Shown: in pieces, positions 7,523 through 15,564 of the stretch | Position numbering within the stretch: position 1 is the stretch's first letter | How the letters are laid out: every line of letters begins with the position of its first letter | Assembly (NCBI GenBank): GCA_002320665.1 | Contig: DCKO01000043.1 | Coordinates: 1 to 27,933 of the forward strand | Source of the DNA: Micavibrio sp. UBA1672 | GTDB lineage: Bacteria; Pseudomonadota; Alphaproteobacteria; Micavibrionales; Micavibrionaceae | Direction: 5' to 3' | Length of the DNA: 27,933 nucleotides | Translations under genes and position numbers: made by a program | The notes under the pieces: generated by a model | What the model saw: only the letters and a program-made list of their open reading frames with translations | Told to the model about the DNA's origin: nothing | Database searches by the model: none

Positions 7523-9790
7523 ATGTCAGCTGCTCCAGCATCCAAATCAGATAATCAATTCGGTGTATGTTTTACGTTTCGAGATGCCCATCAATCTAAT
7601 GGTGGCGCGCGTCCAGCCGTTAGCAAAGAATATTTGGAAGAAAATCCAAACCCGAGTGTCGAAGAATATTCCAGAGAAGCAGCGCGCGAATATCTAAAAA
7701 CTTTTGCAAATATTGGAAATTATGGCGATGGGTTTAAAACAGGTAAGCATACAGCGCAGACAACAGGGGGAATGTTTTTTGGTGCTTTGGTCAAAGCAGG
7801 AGTGCATCCTTTTCATTATAATGATGAGCTTTGTTCAACTGTAAAGGAACAAGGTGTCCGCCAGTCCATGCTTGTCCGCGGTGAGCATGTTTTTAGTGTG
7901 GGCGGTCGTCAGACTTATGATGTGATCAAACCCACATTAATGAATTTTGCCAGATATGGCATGAATGATGCCACGAATTTTAATGCACAAAACGATATAC
8001 GCTTAATGCGTGGTATTCCAATGGCAGCAAGGGAAATCAGAGAAGAAACCGGATTGGACTTTAAAGTGCAGGGAGCAATTTCAATCCAGTCCGATAAAGA
8101 AAACGGTGGTGTGCATATTTCAGATCAGGAAATGAAGCGCCGGATCAATGAAATATATCTTCCCTTTGCTGCAGAATTGATCTCAACAGGTCATGAAGGG
8201 CTTTACGTCAAAAATGCGAATGGCTTATTTGTGCCAGATCACATGCAAATGCTCGTTGAGGCTTTAAATGACGAGTTTGAGCAGCATATTCAAGTGCACA
8301 CCCATAATACATATGGTCAGGGCTATGCAACCTTGATGGCGGCAATAAGGGGCGGCGCTCATCGCGTGGATGTAACGCCTCTGGCTCAAGGCGAGGGAAC
8401 GGGGCAGCCCGAACTTGGAAAGTTGATTTATGCAATTCATCAATCAGGCGATCAGTCATTGATTGAAAGGATTCCGCAAGATATTGAATTCAATGAAATT
8501 GAAAAAGACCATGGCGCAGCTAGATTGTATCGTGCGCGTTTCAATAACACGGAAATGCAATTTAATCGTAATACGATAGAAGTCATGAAAGGGCCAGGTA
8601 CGGCTGGCGGCGCAGTAGCAGCTTTGAAGGGGATGGAATCTGTTCGTGTGCCATTAGAGGGGGCTTTAAAAACAACTGAATGGAATACGATTCGTGATGC
8701 CGTTGAAAATCAAGCTACAAAAGTTAAGGAAGCTCTTGGGTTTCCTGTAAATGTAACACCTAATCAGGCTATGATACATTTGCAAGCAGCCATGGACGTA
8801 AACTTTGGTGGGACTTGTGAGCAATTACATCCAATGACCATCGCTTATTTAACAGGCCAGTGGGGGAAAGTGCCTGAGGGTGTTAATAAAGAGATTCAAC
8901 AAACCGCATTTCAAATGGTTGGAATCGAACAAGAGGTCGATATTGTTCCTATCGAAGAAATGGGTAATGGCTTGCCAACCACAAAAAAATATCTTGAAGA
9001 AACCTCTGAAATTCCTGAGACAACAGTCGACGAACAGATAATTGCATCAATGCAAACAAATGGTCGATACCCAGATTCTTCATGCATTCAAAAATTCAGA
9101 GATAACAGTTTTGCACCTCCTGTTATGGATGATTTATCAAATCTGATTGAAAAAAATGAAAGCCTAAAGTCTGTCGCACCTCAAATTATTGATATCGCGT
9201 ATTTGACTTTGGAATGTCATAAACTTGAAGAAGGGTTTTATGATGGTATAGAAGATACAGCACCATTAATCTCCATGTATCAGGATATGATTAATGATCA
9301 ACTCGATTCTATTTCTAAAACCTTTAAAGAAGACTTGGGTTTAAGTAAAAGGCCACTATGGAAAGCCTTAAGATCTGCAAATGATGCGATTGCCGAAAAT
9401 GTTAATGCTTTATGTGGTGAAAGAATTTCTGTAACTATGCCAAAATTTGAATTGGAAGGGCCTCCCAAAACCAGAGAAGAGCTTCTGGAAGTGATTGAAC
9501 CGCATCACGTTCATATGGCTGTTGGTTTTATCGCGGATGGTAATGAGGATCTATTATCAAGCGTATTTTCAAAGGTAAGGCAAAATATCCAGATTGCAGA
9601 ATTACCATTTGTTCAGGCTTTGCAGGCACAGGATATCTTTAATGACAAAATTGCAGAAGGATTGGCTGATTGGAAAAAACAAACTGGGTTAGAGCTTGCC
9701 GGTGTGCCGGAATTCAGGGTTTCATCAAATGAGGGCAATATTGAAACCGTTGATAACGAAGTGCCAGCAGGTCTAGCGCAAGAGCTATAA
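7523..9790 (+). CDS. Carboxyltransferase-like protein (OadA/5S/PycB family) lacking a biotinyl domain
   Basis: 755 residues from the ATG at 7523. That start sits ten bases after AGGGGA; the earlier in-frame ATG at 7514 is only one base from it. The N-terminal half is the HMGL-like TIM barrel of oxaloacetate decarboxylase alpha, transcarboxylase 5S and pyruvate carboxylase. FTFRDAHQS holds the metal-binding Asp, FNAQNDIRLM corresponds to FDALND, LYVKNANGLF keeps the Lys that is carboxylated in homologues, and VHTHNTYGQG keeps the two metal-binding His. A PYC_OADA-like region follows (GTAGGAVAALKGME, VNVTPNQAMIHLQAAMDV) to about residue 500. The last ~250 residues are unfamiliar and contain no AMKM biotin site. 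No biotin carboxylase or carrier gene is adjacent. The substrate is unknown; a biotin-independent or partner-dependent (de)carboxylase is inferred. Confidence 0.75.
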   Translation: MSAAPASKSDNQFGVCFTFRDAHQSNGGARPAVSKEYLEENPNPSVEEYSREAAREYLKTFANIGNYGDGFKTGKHTAQTTGGMFFGALVKAGVHPFHYNDELCSTVKEQGVRQSMLVRGEHVFSVGGRQTYDVIKPTLMNFARYGMNDATNFNAQNDIRLMRGIPMAAREIREETGLDFKVQGAISIQSDKENGGVHISDQEMKRRINEIYLPFAAELISTGHEGLYVKNANGLFVPDHMQMLVEALNDEFEQHIQVHTHNTYGQGYATLMAAIRGGAHRVDVTPLAQGEGTGQPELGKLIYAIHQSGDQSLIERIPQDIEFNEIEKDHGAARLYRARFNNTEMQFNRNTIEVMKGPGTAGGAVAALKGMESVRVPLEGALKTTEWNTIRDAVENQATKVKEALGFPVNVTPNQAMIHLQAAMDVNFGGTCEQLHPMTIAYLTGQWGKVPEGVNKEIQQTAFQMVGIEQEVDIVPIEEMGNGLPTTKKYLEETSEIPETTVDEQIIASMQTNGRYPDSSCIQKFRDNSFAPPVMDDLSNLIEKNESLKSVAPQIIDIAYLTLECHKLEEGFYDGIEDTAPLISMYQDMINDQLDSISKTFKEDLGLSKRPLWKALRSANDAIAENVNALCGERISVTMPKFELEGPPKTREELLEVIEPHHVHMAVGFIADGNEDLLSSVFSKVRQNIQIAELPFVQALQAQDIFNDKIAEGLADWKKQTGLELAGVPEFRVSSNEGNIETVDNEVPAGLAQEL

Positions 9791-9799
9791 GTTTTAGTT

Positions 9800-10756
9800 T
9801 TATGGTTTTGCGGGCTTTTCAGTGGAGGTCTTACGCTTTGCTTTTTTCTTCAAAGCCTTATTAAAGTCAGGCACGAAACTTTGCAAATCTGTTGTGCCTT
9901 CCGGCTTTATGATGTCCTCGGGCGGTGTGTAGCAAGAAACAGGCAGCTTCAAAAGCTCCGGCCATTTATCGACCCAACCTTTATCATGCGTTGCCTCTTG
10001 TACCATCAGGCTGTGTACACAATTTGTGGGTGGTAAATCTTGTAAATAAGAATGAAGCACCGCAGGAGGAACATATTCATCCTTGCCGCCAATAAAGTGG
10101 AATTGCGGTACATCTTTAATATCCGGACCAAGAGACATGGGCATGGATATGGCATCATCTGAATAAGTCTTACCATGAATTGTCGCATGGGCTTCGGGAT
10201 CCATAATGCCTGCAACGCTGCGCACAGATAAAATATCACTACGACGTTCCGCCAACAGGGCAGCGATTGTGCCGCCGCCGGAATGACCGATAAGGTGAAT
10301 GCCTTTTATGTCATAACGCGCGACAATATCATTAAGGGCCGCATCATAAGCCTCAAGGACTATGTCCGAATATTCCTGCCCGTTCCAGTATTTGGATGTA
10401 CAATTTTCTACATCGACATACTGACAGGGGCGTCCAAGATATGCCAGATTATCGGCGCTGTCTTTTGTTGCTAAATGCAAAGCCACAGGATTGTCAGGGG
10501 TTGGGAAGTTATCAATGAAACTTAAATGGCCTTCACCCTCAATATAAATATTCGCTGGCTGGTGGCGCTCATGCATACGCTCGAACGCACGTAGAACAGT
10601 TGAGCCGGCAGGAACATCCCGTTTAACCATCCACGCGGCAGAAGCCAAGCGGCTTGCGGTCTCATCGGCCATGATAGGCAGGTTGTTAATGCTGCAAGCT
10701 GTGGCTGATAATGCAAGCAAACTTACAGCTGCAATCTGACGGGATAATGTTTTCAT
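9800..10756 (-). CDS. Alpha/beta-hydrolase lipoprotein
   Basis: 318 residues with a lipoprotein-type signal peptide ending LSATAC (lipid Cys21), so probably membrane-anchored in the envelope. The hydrolase triad is readable: Ser159 in GHSGGG, Asp226 in GGKDEYVP and His257 in EATHDKGW. An oxyanion-side stretch (IYIEGEGHLSF) is also seen. The tail is Lys/Pro-rich and low-complexity. The substrate (ester, lipid or peptide) cannot be deduced. It is the last gene of a minus-strand cluster, 48 bases after the upstream lipoprotein gene, and converges with the carboxyltransferase-like gene (nine bases between stops). Confidence 0.75.
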   Translation of the reverse strand: MKTLSRQIAAVSLLALSATACSINNLPIMADETASRLASAAWMVKRDVPAGSTVLRAFERMHERHQPANIYIEGEGHLSFIDNFPTPDNPVALHLATKDSADNLAYLGRPCQYVDVENCTSKYWNGQEYSDIVLEAYDAALNDIVARYDIKGIHLIGHSGGGTIAALLAERRSDILSVRSVAGIMDPEAHATIHGKTYSDDAISMPMSLGPDIKDVPQFHFIGGKDEYVPPAVLHSYLQDLPPTNCVHSLMVQEATHDKGWVDKWPELLKLPVSCYTPPEDIIKPEGTTDLQSFVPDFNKALKKKAKRKTSTEKPAKP

Positions 10757-10804
10757 GATATAACTTCTGGACTTTTGAGAATAAGAACAATCAGGAACAC
10801 TTTA

Positions 10805-11449
10805 TCACGGCTGATCTTGAAAATCACTACTATTTCTTTTGTGGCTTTCGGGTTTCCAGCCTTTTTTCCAACTTTTAAGCAAAACAATCTCTGCATTAAA
10901 CCCATTATCATGGAACCACGAATCTACGGCATAATTTTCCTGTGTATGCTTGTTGCTGATAACAGCAGTTCTATGCGGCCACCTGCCACCATGTACAAGT
11001 GGGAAACGTGTATCGGGAGCAAGAACTTTGTGATAACGAAGCAAGCCCATGCGATCTAACAGGCTAAGGTAAATTGTTGTATTTACGCTTTCATCGACAC
11101 AATCTTGCTGAAATTGCCCGTTGGCTCTAAACGTTCCGTAATGGTCGACCTGCGTTCCTGTCTTTGCACCTATAATTCTCTCTAGCAAACCAATAGCATG
11201 GGAAATTCTCTCGCGTTCTTCCGGTGCATTTTTAGATGGCGGAGTGAATATATTTACAATTTTCCCCTGATCTTCTGGACTTAGCGCGGCGTATACAATT
11301 TTTTGACAGCCATATTGATAGCAATGTGCAAAATGATCAGGAGTAGGAGAGGCTATATCTATATTTTCAAGGTAATTTTCAGGTGTATTATAATTGCCGT
11401 TTGCGCAAGAGATTAGAAGAAATAAGAAAAATAATACGTTTTTTTTCAT
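10805..11449 (-). CDS. Lipoprotein with a possible papain/transglutaminase-like triad
   Basis: 214 residues; not a family I can name. The signal peptide has a clean lipobox (LLISC, lipid Cys15), so the protein should be anchored in the envelope. The core has three well-spaced candidate catalytic residues: Cys117 in QQDCVDES, His159 in WPHRTAVI and Asp176 in YAVDSWF. Their order (Cys near a helix start, His on a strand, Asp on the next strand) is that of transglutaminase-like cysteine hydrolases; this is inference from layout, not an alignment. The ATG overlaps the stop of the exodeoxyribonuclease gene by four bases (ATGA), so the two are probably translationally coupled. Confidence 0.65.
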   Translation of the reverse strand: MKKNVLFFLFLLISCANGNYNTPENYLENIDIASPTPDHFAHCYQYGCQKIVYAALSPEDQGKIVNIFTPPSKNAPEERERISHAIGLLERIIGAKTGTQVDHYGTFRANGQFQQDCVDESVNTTIYLSLLDRMGLLRYHKVLAPDTRFPLVHGGRWPHRTAVISNKHTQENYAVDSWFHDNGFNAEIVLLKSWKKGWKPESHKRNSSDFQDQP

Positions 11450-12210
11450 GCCGCCAGATGTAGCTCTATGGGAGTATGGTCAGATGGCTTTTCCCAGCCT
11501 CTTGGGGCTTTGTTAATGGTACAACTTTCCAAGCGATCAGCCATAAGCGGAGAAAGCAGGAAATGATCAATGCGTATGCCGTTATTTTTTTGCCATGCGC
11601 CTGCTTGATAATCCCAAAACGTATAGTTTTTATCTCCTGTATTAAAAACTCTAAAAGAATCTATAAGACCAAGATTCAAAAGAGATCTAAATGCTTTTTT
11701 TGTTTCAATACGAAACAGAGCGTCATCTTTCCATTCTTGCGGGGATGCGCAGTCTTTCTCTTCAGGGATGACATTAAAATCGCCACCAATGACAAAGGGA
11801 ATATTGTCTTCAACCAAACCGTTAAGGCGAGTATATAAACGCTCCATCCATGCAAGCTTATACTCATATTTAGGCCCCGGTGCAGGATTGCCATTAGGCA
11901 AATAAATATTGATATAATGAACATCCCCGAGTTTGATTTCCAGATAACGCGCTTGTTCATCATCCTGATCTTCAGGTAAGGCATCTAGAATAACCTCGAA
12001 CGGCTCTTTACTGATGATCGCAACACCATTATAGGATTTTTGTGTGATGGCATGTGTGTAATACCCCGTGGCCTCAAGTTTGTTTTTAGGGAACTCAAGG
12101 CCCTTGAGTTCCTGAATCATTAAAAGGTCAGGCTTAAATTCATCCATATATTTTAGGACGTGATCCAGCCGAGCTTTGATCGAATTAACATTCCAAGAGA
12201 CAATTTTCAT
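11446..12210 (-). CDS. xthA: Exodeoxyribonuclease III
   Basis: 254 residues, the usual length for this DNA-repair enzyme, which acts as a 3'-5' exonuclease and AP endonuclease in base-excision repair. The motifs are MKIVSWNVNSIKAR (Asn7), LLMIQELKG (catalytic Glu), GGDFNVIPEEKDC, RIDHFLLS and the C-terminal SDHTPIEL (catalytic His). It is first in the three-gene minus-strand cluster 12210-9800. There is no Shine-Dalgarno sequence before the ATG. A TATTCT sits exactly six bases upstream (12217-12222), so a leaderless message is possible but weakly supported. Confidence 0.95.
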   Translation of the reverse strand: MKIVSWNVNSIKARLDHVLKYMDEFKPDLLMIQELKGLEFPKNKLEATGYYTHAITQKSYNGVAIISKEPFEVILDALPEDQDDEQARYLEIKLGDVHYINIYLPNGNPAPGPKYEYKLAWMERLYTRLNGLVEDNIPFVIGGDFNVIPEEKDCASPQEWKDDALFRIETKKAFRSLLNLGLIDSFRVFNTGDKNYTFWDYQAGAWQKNNGIRIDHFLLSPLMADRLESCTINKAPRGWEKPSDHTPIELHLAA

Positions 12211-12240
12211 GGCGCAAGAATAACATCAGTTTACAAAGCA

Positions 12241-12256
12241 GCAAATTATTATTTGC
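12241..12256. repeat. Inverted repeat in the xthA / 12322 divergent region
   Basis: GCAAAT and ATTTGC are perfect complements around TATT. The repeat lies ten bases upstream of the plus-strand -35 and close to the xthA start, a position where an operator could affect both genes. It may also be an AT-rich chance palindrome. Confidence 0.3.
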
Positions 12257-12265
12257 CAAAATTTC

Positions 12266-12295
12266 TTTACAGATATAAAAGTGGCGCTGTATAGT
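12266..12295 (+). promoter_or_regulatory. Sigma70-type promoter of the split hypothetical gene
   Basis: TTTACA (12266-12271), an 18-base spacer and TATAGT (12290-12295) each match the consensus in five of six positions. The expected transcript start is about 12302, some 20-26 bases before the candidate GTG starts. Confidence 0.5.
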
Positions 12296-12321
12296 AAGTA
12301 TTCATTTACATAAGCGGGTGC

Positions 12322-13425
12322 GTGGACGTGAGTAATAAAAGGCCGTGGGGCGGTAGAGACCCACTATTTGAATATCTGGCAGGATCAGACGATATTATAG
12401 CCGATCTGGATTTTGAAACCCGCCGCGGGTTTAAAAATGGTGTCATGGTTCGCCCACAATCCTACGGCAGAGTAGGACTGCATATTCCAACCAACACATT
12501 TTTGGTTGCAGCCTCAAAAGCCGAACATAATCTACGTGGTCCTCTTTTACCAAATGGTCGAGAACAAGCTACAAAAGATGGTGTTGAGGCTGGCTATGTG
12601 ATTGCAGCTTTTCGATCAAAGGGAAGTATTGATCAGCCTATACAGGAACGCTCGGATTTCAGAAACAACGCTGGAAAACAATACCTATCTTTTCGTAGTT
12701 TTTGTTCCGCGATGCAAAGGAATACAAAAGCCCAATATCATTTGCGCGGGTTTTCACATGCCGGATATAATTTTTTCACCAATGGCAATATCCTTTACAC
12801 AATAAGCCCTGAAAAAGGTCATAATCGAAGAGTTTCCATTACTGTTCCCGTGCCAAGAGATGGAAAAGAAGAGGGGATCAGACGGCTGAATGGGAATAAT
12901 TCATTTCGCAATGGTTATGGAACAATAACTCAGACTTTGTGCATAACACGCTCTAATGTCGAGGCAAGAGAACGCGTGTTACAACATTGGGAAGGTTTGT
13001 CTTCAAGGCTTTGGGATGAAGTGGCTAACGCAAAATATGAGGATATGCGTCTTAAGAAGTTTGGAGCAGAAACCTATAACGCCGTCATAGATCATAGCGG
13101 AAATATTGCGGGGGCAGCGGTGTTATTTGGTGTGGGCGGATATGCCACAAAACCTAATTTAGGTGTATGGGGTGCTTTTACTGGTGCGCTTCTGGCAACA
13201 GTGGGACATGTTATGTATAGCGAGGGGGTGTATGATACAATCAAACATAAATACAAACTCTCCAAAGAACGAAAAAAACGTAGTGATCTTGAGAATTATA
13301 ATTTTGGAGAAAATGCCATAAACTATTTTCTTGACGAGTCGGAAATAGGTAAGCTTGCACCAAAGCTATCAAAGCTTATCAATCCGTTAGATATAGAATG
13401 GCTTACGCCTGATGAGATGGGGTGA
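12322..13425 (+). CDS. Hypothetical protein, N-terminal part of an apparent split gene
   Basis: 367 residues that I do not recognise. GTG at 12322 or 12328 could start it; AGCGGG at 12313-12318 fits 12328 better. The protein is basic and polar. Residues ~262-300 form two hydrophobic, Gly/Ala-rich segments (IAGAAVLFGVGGYA and GAFTGALLATVGHV), so it may associate with membranes. A charged KLSKERKKRSD follows. It ends at TGA (13423-13425), but the same frame then stays open to 13956 with coding-like sequence. The region therefore reads as one ~540-residue protein interrupted by one stop. It could be a recent pseudogene, a sequencing error, or a read-through product. A good promoter lies upstream. 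Confidence 0.55.
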   Translation: MDVSNKRPWGGRDPLFEYLAGSDDIIADLDFETRRGFKNGVMVRPQSYGRVGLHIPTNTFLVAASKAEHNLRGPLLPNGREQATKDGVEAGYVIAAFRSKGSIDQPIQERSDFRNNAGKQYLSFRSFCSAMQRNTKAQYHLRGFSHAGYNFFTNGNILYTISPEKGHNRRVSITVPVPRDGKEEGIRRLNGNNSFRNGYGTITQTLCITRSNVEARERVLQHWEGLSSRLWDEVANAKYEDMRLKKFGAETYNAVIDHSGNIAGAAVLFGVGGYATKPNLGVWGAFTGALLATVGHVMYSEGVYDTIKHKYKLSKERKKRSDLENYNFGENAINYFLDESEIGKLAPKLSKLINPLDIEWLTPDEMG

Positions 13426-13956
13426 GATAGGTTTAATGTCGGAAATCTTGATACAAAATTGTCAAATGATCCCTTGGCCAAGTTTATGGTGCGTGCCCCT
13501 AAAATTGGTATTTCTTCAGAAGGGAGTACGGCCAATATTGGAAATGGGTTATCCAGAGGTCTGGATTTAAACAGATTTCAAAGCGGTTTAATTCACTTGG
13601 GGCAACAATTACACAATGGAAAAATTGCAATCTACAGTCAGTACCGTGCAGATGCATGTAGAATAGGTGGCAAAAAACTTCCAGAAGAATTACGTGGCCT
13701 GTTAGGTGATGAAATCTCGCGCGTGGACATTGATCCTGTTACAAAAGAATTTGGGATAGACAAAATTTCCTATTCCGATATGTTGGGAGAGGTGAACTCC
13801 AGCATGCCAAACTCACTAAGCGAAGCGTCAAGATACAGTATCAAAGCTGGCGTTGGCAAAAGTTTCTATGATTGTACCCAAAGGCGCACTGATATCAAAA
13901 AAGATCCCCCGCCATTATTTACACTTGAAGCGGTCAATAATCATGAGCCGGAATAA
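13426..13956 (+). pseudogene. C-terminal continuation of the split hypothetical gene
   Basis: This stretch is in the same frame as the upstream hypothetical gene and begins immediately after its TGA. It encodes ~176 coding-like residues (KLSNDPLAKFMVRAPKIGIS... to the C-terminal NNHEPE) of no family I recognise. Independent initiation looks poor. The first usable codons in frame are TTG at 13459 and ATG at 13486, and neither has a Shine-Dalgarno sequence. A well-placed GAGATAGG precedes the ATG at 13436, but that ATG is in another frame that stops after 44 codons. Treat it as the 3' half of a disrupted gene unless read-through is shown. A separately translated 165-residue protein from TTG 13459 is the alternative. 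Confidence 0.5.
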
Positions 13957-13957
13957 A

Positions 13958-14281
13958 TTAAATTGTTGAAAAAGATGTGCCACAACCGCAACCTGCAACG
14001 GCATTGGGGTTTTCAATTTTAAACTCGGCGCCGATAAGCTCATCTTTAAAGGATATAGTCGCTCCCTCTAGAAACCCCATCGAGATTTCGTCCGTTATAA
14101 CGCTATCGTCATAAACCAGATCATTATCATCGGGTTTAGTATCGGTTAGCTCCAGAATATATTGGAAGCCCGAGCAGCCACCGCCTTCTATTCGAATGCG
14201 GAGCAATAAGTTATCCTTGCCTTGTTCCTGACGAAGGTCATGAATACGCTTTACTGCACTATCATCAACATTTATGGTCAT
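13958..14281 (-). CDS. erpA: A-type iron-sulfur cluster carrier/insertion protein
   Basis: 107 residues from the ATG at 14281, the normal length of HesB/IscA/ErpA proteins. They carry Fe-S clusters to apo-enzymes through three conserved cysteines, all present: Cys36 in EGGGCSGFQY, and Cys98 and Cys100 in AGCGCGTSF. The upstream extension to 14317 is non-conserved and would cross the promoter, so I reject it. No isc or suf genes adjoin; a solitary copy divergent from dgt is the common alphaproteobacterial arrangement and favours ErpA over IscA, though sequence alone cannot separate them. A full promoter places the transcript start on the ATG. Confidence 0.9.
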   Translation of the reverse strand: MTINVDDSAVKRIHDLRQEQGKDNLLLRIRIEGGGCSGFQYILELTDTKPDDNDLVYDDSVITDEISMGFLEGATISFKDELIGAEFKIENPNAVAGCGCGTSFSTI

Positions 14282-14287
14282 GAGACT

Positions 14288-14317
14288 ATTATAATGTGTA
14301 ATGCTAAGGACAGGCAA
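14288..14317 (-). promoter_or_regulatory. erpA promoter implying a leaderless transcript
   Basis: The minus strand reads TTGCCT, an 18-base spacer, TATAAT (14293 down to 14288), six bases AGTCTC, then the ATG at 14281. The usual start site seven bases past the -10 falls on the A of the ATG. No Shine-Dalgarno sequence is present. The same -10 sequence is nearly palindromic, so a plus-strand TATAAT (14290-14295) could serve dgt. Confidence 0.5.
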
Positions 14318-14323
14318 CCTTAT

Positions 14324-15520
14324 ATGACCGAACCATCCTATAATTATTGTGCGCTTCCCCTTGCGCCCTATGCCAGTAAACCGGAAGAAACATTAGGCCG
14401 CATTCATGACGAGCCGGAAAGCCGCCACAGAACACCGTTCCAGCGTGACCATGACCGGATCATACATTCCAGCGCCTTTCGACGCCTGAAATATAAAACA
14501 CAAGTCTTTGTCTATCATGAAGGTGATCATTATAGAACGCGCCTTACCCATACTTTGGAGGTTGCGCAAGTCGCCAGAACATTGGCGCGCTCCTTTATGG
14601 TGAACGAAGATCTAGCTGAAACAGTTGCTCTGGCGCACGATCTTGGGCATACGCCTTTTGCACATATTGGTGAGGAGTATCTCAAAAAATCGATAGAGCC
14701 TTATGGTCGTTTTGAACATAACGATCAATCATTGCGGGTTCTTACAACACTTGAGCGGAAATATCCCGAATTTGATGGTTTGAATTTAACATGGGAAACC
14801 TTGGAGGGTGTTGTAAAGCACAATGGACCTGTAAAAGGTGAGCCTCATATTGCCGCGCGTGAGCTGAATAAAAAAATTGATATGCGCCTTGATACTTATG
14901 CTTCGATGGAGGCACAAGTTGCTGCTCTGGCTGATGATATTGCCTATAATAATCACGATATAGAAGATGGCGTGCGCGCAAGGTTATTCTCTGTAGATGA
15001 GTTGGAAAGCGTTACTCTGATGAAAGATGTCCTTGCTGGAGTGAAAGAAAAATACCCTGATATCTCCCAGCGCTATCTGGTTAATGAGCTTAAACGTGAC
15101 ATGATTGGCGCTATGGTTGATGATGTTTTAAGCGAAACACAAGCGCGCCTTCAAAAATTAAAGCCCGAATCGCCTGAGGATATCCGAAATGCCGGTATGC
15201 AGGTTGTTGCGTTTTCTGAAGATATGAAGGCTAAGGTTTTGGAATTACGGGAATTCTTACATGCGCGTATGTATCGCCACTACACGATCAATCGTATATG
15301 GCTTAAGGTTGAACGCATCGTTGGTGATCTCTTCGAAGCTTTCCACAGAAATTATCAGTTGCTTCCGACCAATTGGCAAGAGCGTGTTGAGGAGGCCGGA
15401 GGGCAAGGCGATGAGCGCATAAGAGCCCGAATCGTAGCCGACTACATAGCCGGAATGACAGACCGATATGCCATTCGCGAGCATGAGCGTCTCTTTGACC
15501 TTTACTGGGATTTACGGTAA
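14324..15520 (+). CDS. dgt: dGTP triphosphohydrolase-like HD-domain protein
   Basis: 398 residues from the ATG at 14324 (MTEPSYNYCA); upstream codons run into the erpA promoter. It belongs to the metal-dependent dNTPase family that converts dGTP (or other dNTPs) to the nucleoside and triphosphate, controlling nucleotide pools. The HD-site residues are visible: His76 in RTRLTHTLEV, His105-Asp106 in LAHDLGHTPF, and a later Asp in LADDIAYNNHDIEDG. The family signature RTPFQRDHDRIIHSSAFRRLKYKTQVF precedes them. The length fits the shorter alphaproteobacterial type, not the ~500-residue E. coli Dgt. It is first of a plus-strand block. The argS gene that often follows it in Alphaproteobacteria is absent, and a SPOR-domain gene starts 44 bases later. 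Confidence 0.92.
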   Translation: MTEPSYNYCALPLAPYASKPEETLGRIHDEPESRHRTPFQRDHDRIIHSSAFRRLKYKTQVFVYHEGDHYRTRLTHTLEVAQVARTLARSFMVNEDLAETVALAHDLGHTPFAHIGEEYLKKSIEPYGRFEHNDQSLRVLTTLERKYPEFDGLNLTWETLEGVVKHNGPVKGEPHIAARELNKKIDMRLDTYASMEAQVAALADDIAYNNHDIEDGVRARLFSVDELESVTLMKDVLAGVKEKYPDISQRYLVNELKRDMIGAMVDDVLSETQARLQKLKPESPEDIRNAGMQVVAFSEDMKAKVLELREFLHARMYRHYTINRIWLKVERIVGDLFEAFHRNYQLLPTNWQERVEEAGGQGDERIRARIVADYIAGMTDRYAIREHERLFDLYWDLR

Positions 15521-15564
15521 TCAAAAGGCTGGATATTGCGTATTTCTTTCGGGGTTTTAAAATC

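Noticed and set aside
13423..13425. In-frame TGA as selenocysteine or tryptophan
   Set aside because: TGA ends many other genes here (scpA, tatC, SPOR gene, xthA), so it is not reassigned. I see no convincing SECIS-like hairpin directly after it, and no Cys/Trp-site motif is known for this protein.
13436..13570. 44-codon frame starting at an ATG with a good ribosome-binding site
   Set aside because: It overlaps the coding-like frame of the split gene and its own residues look random.
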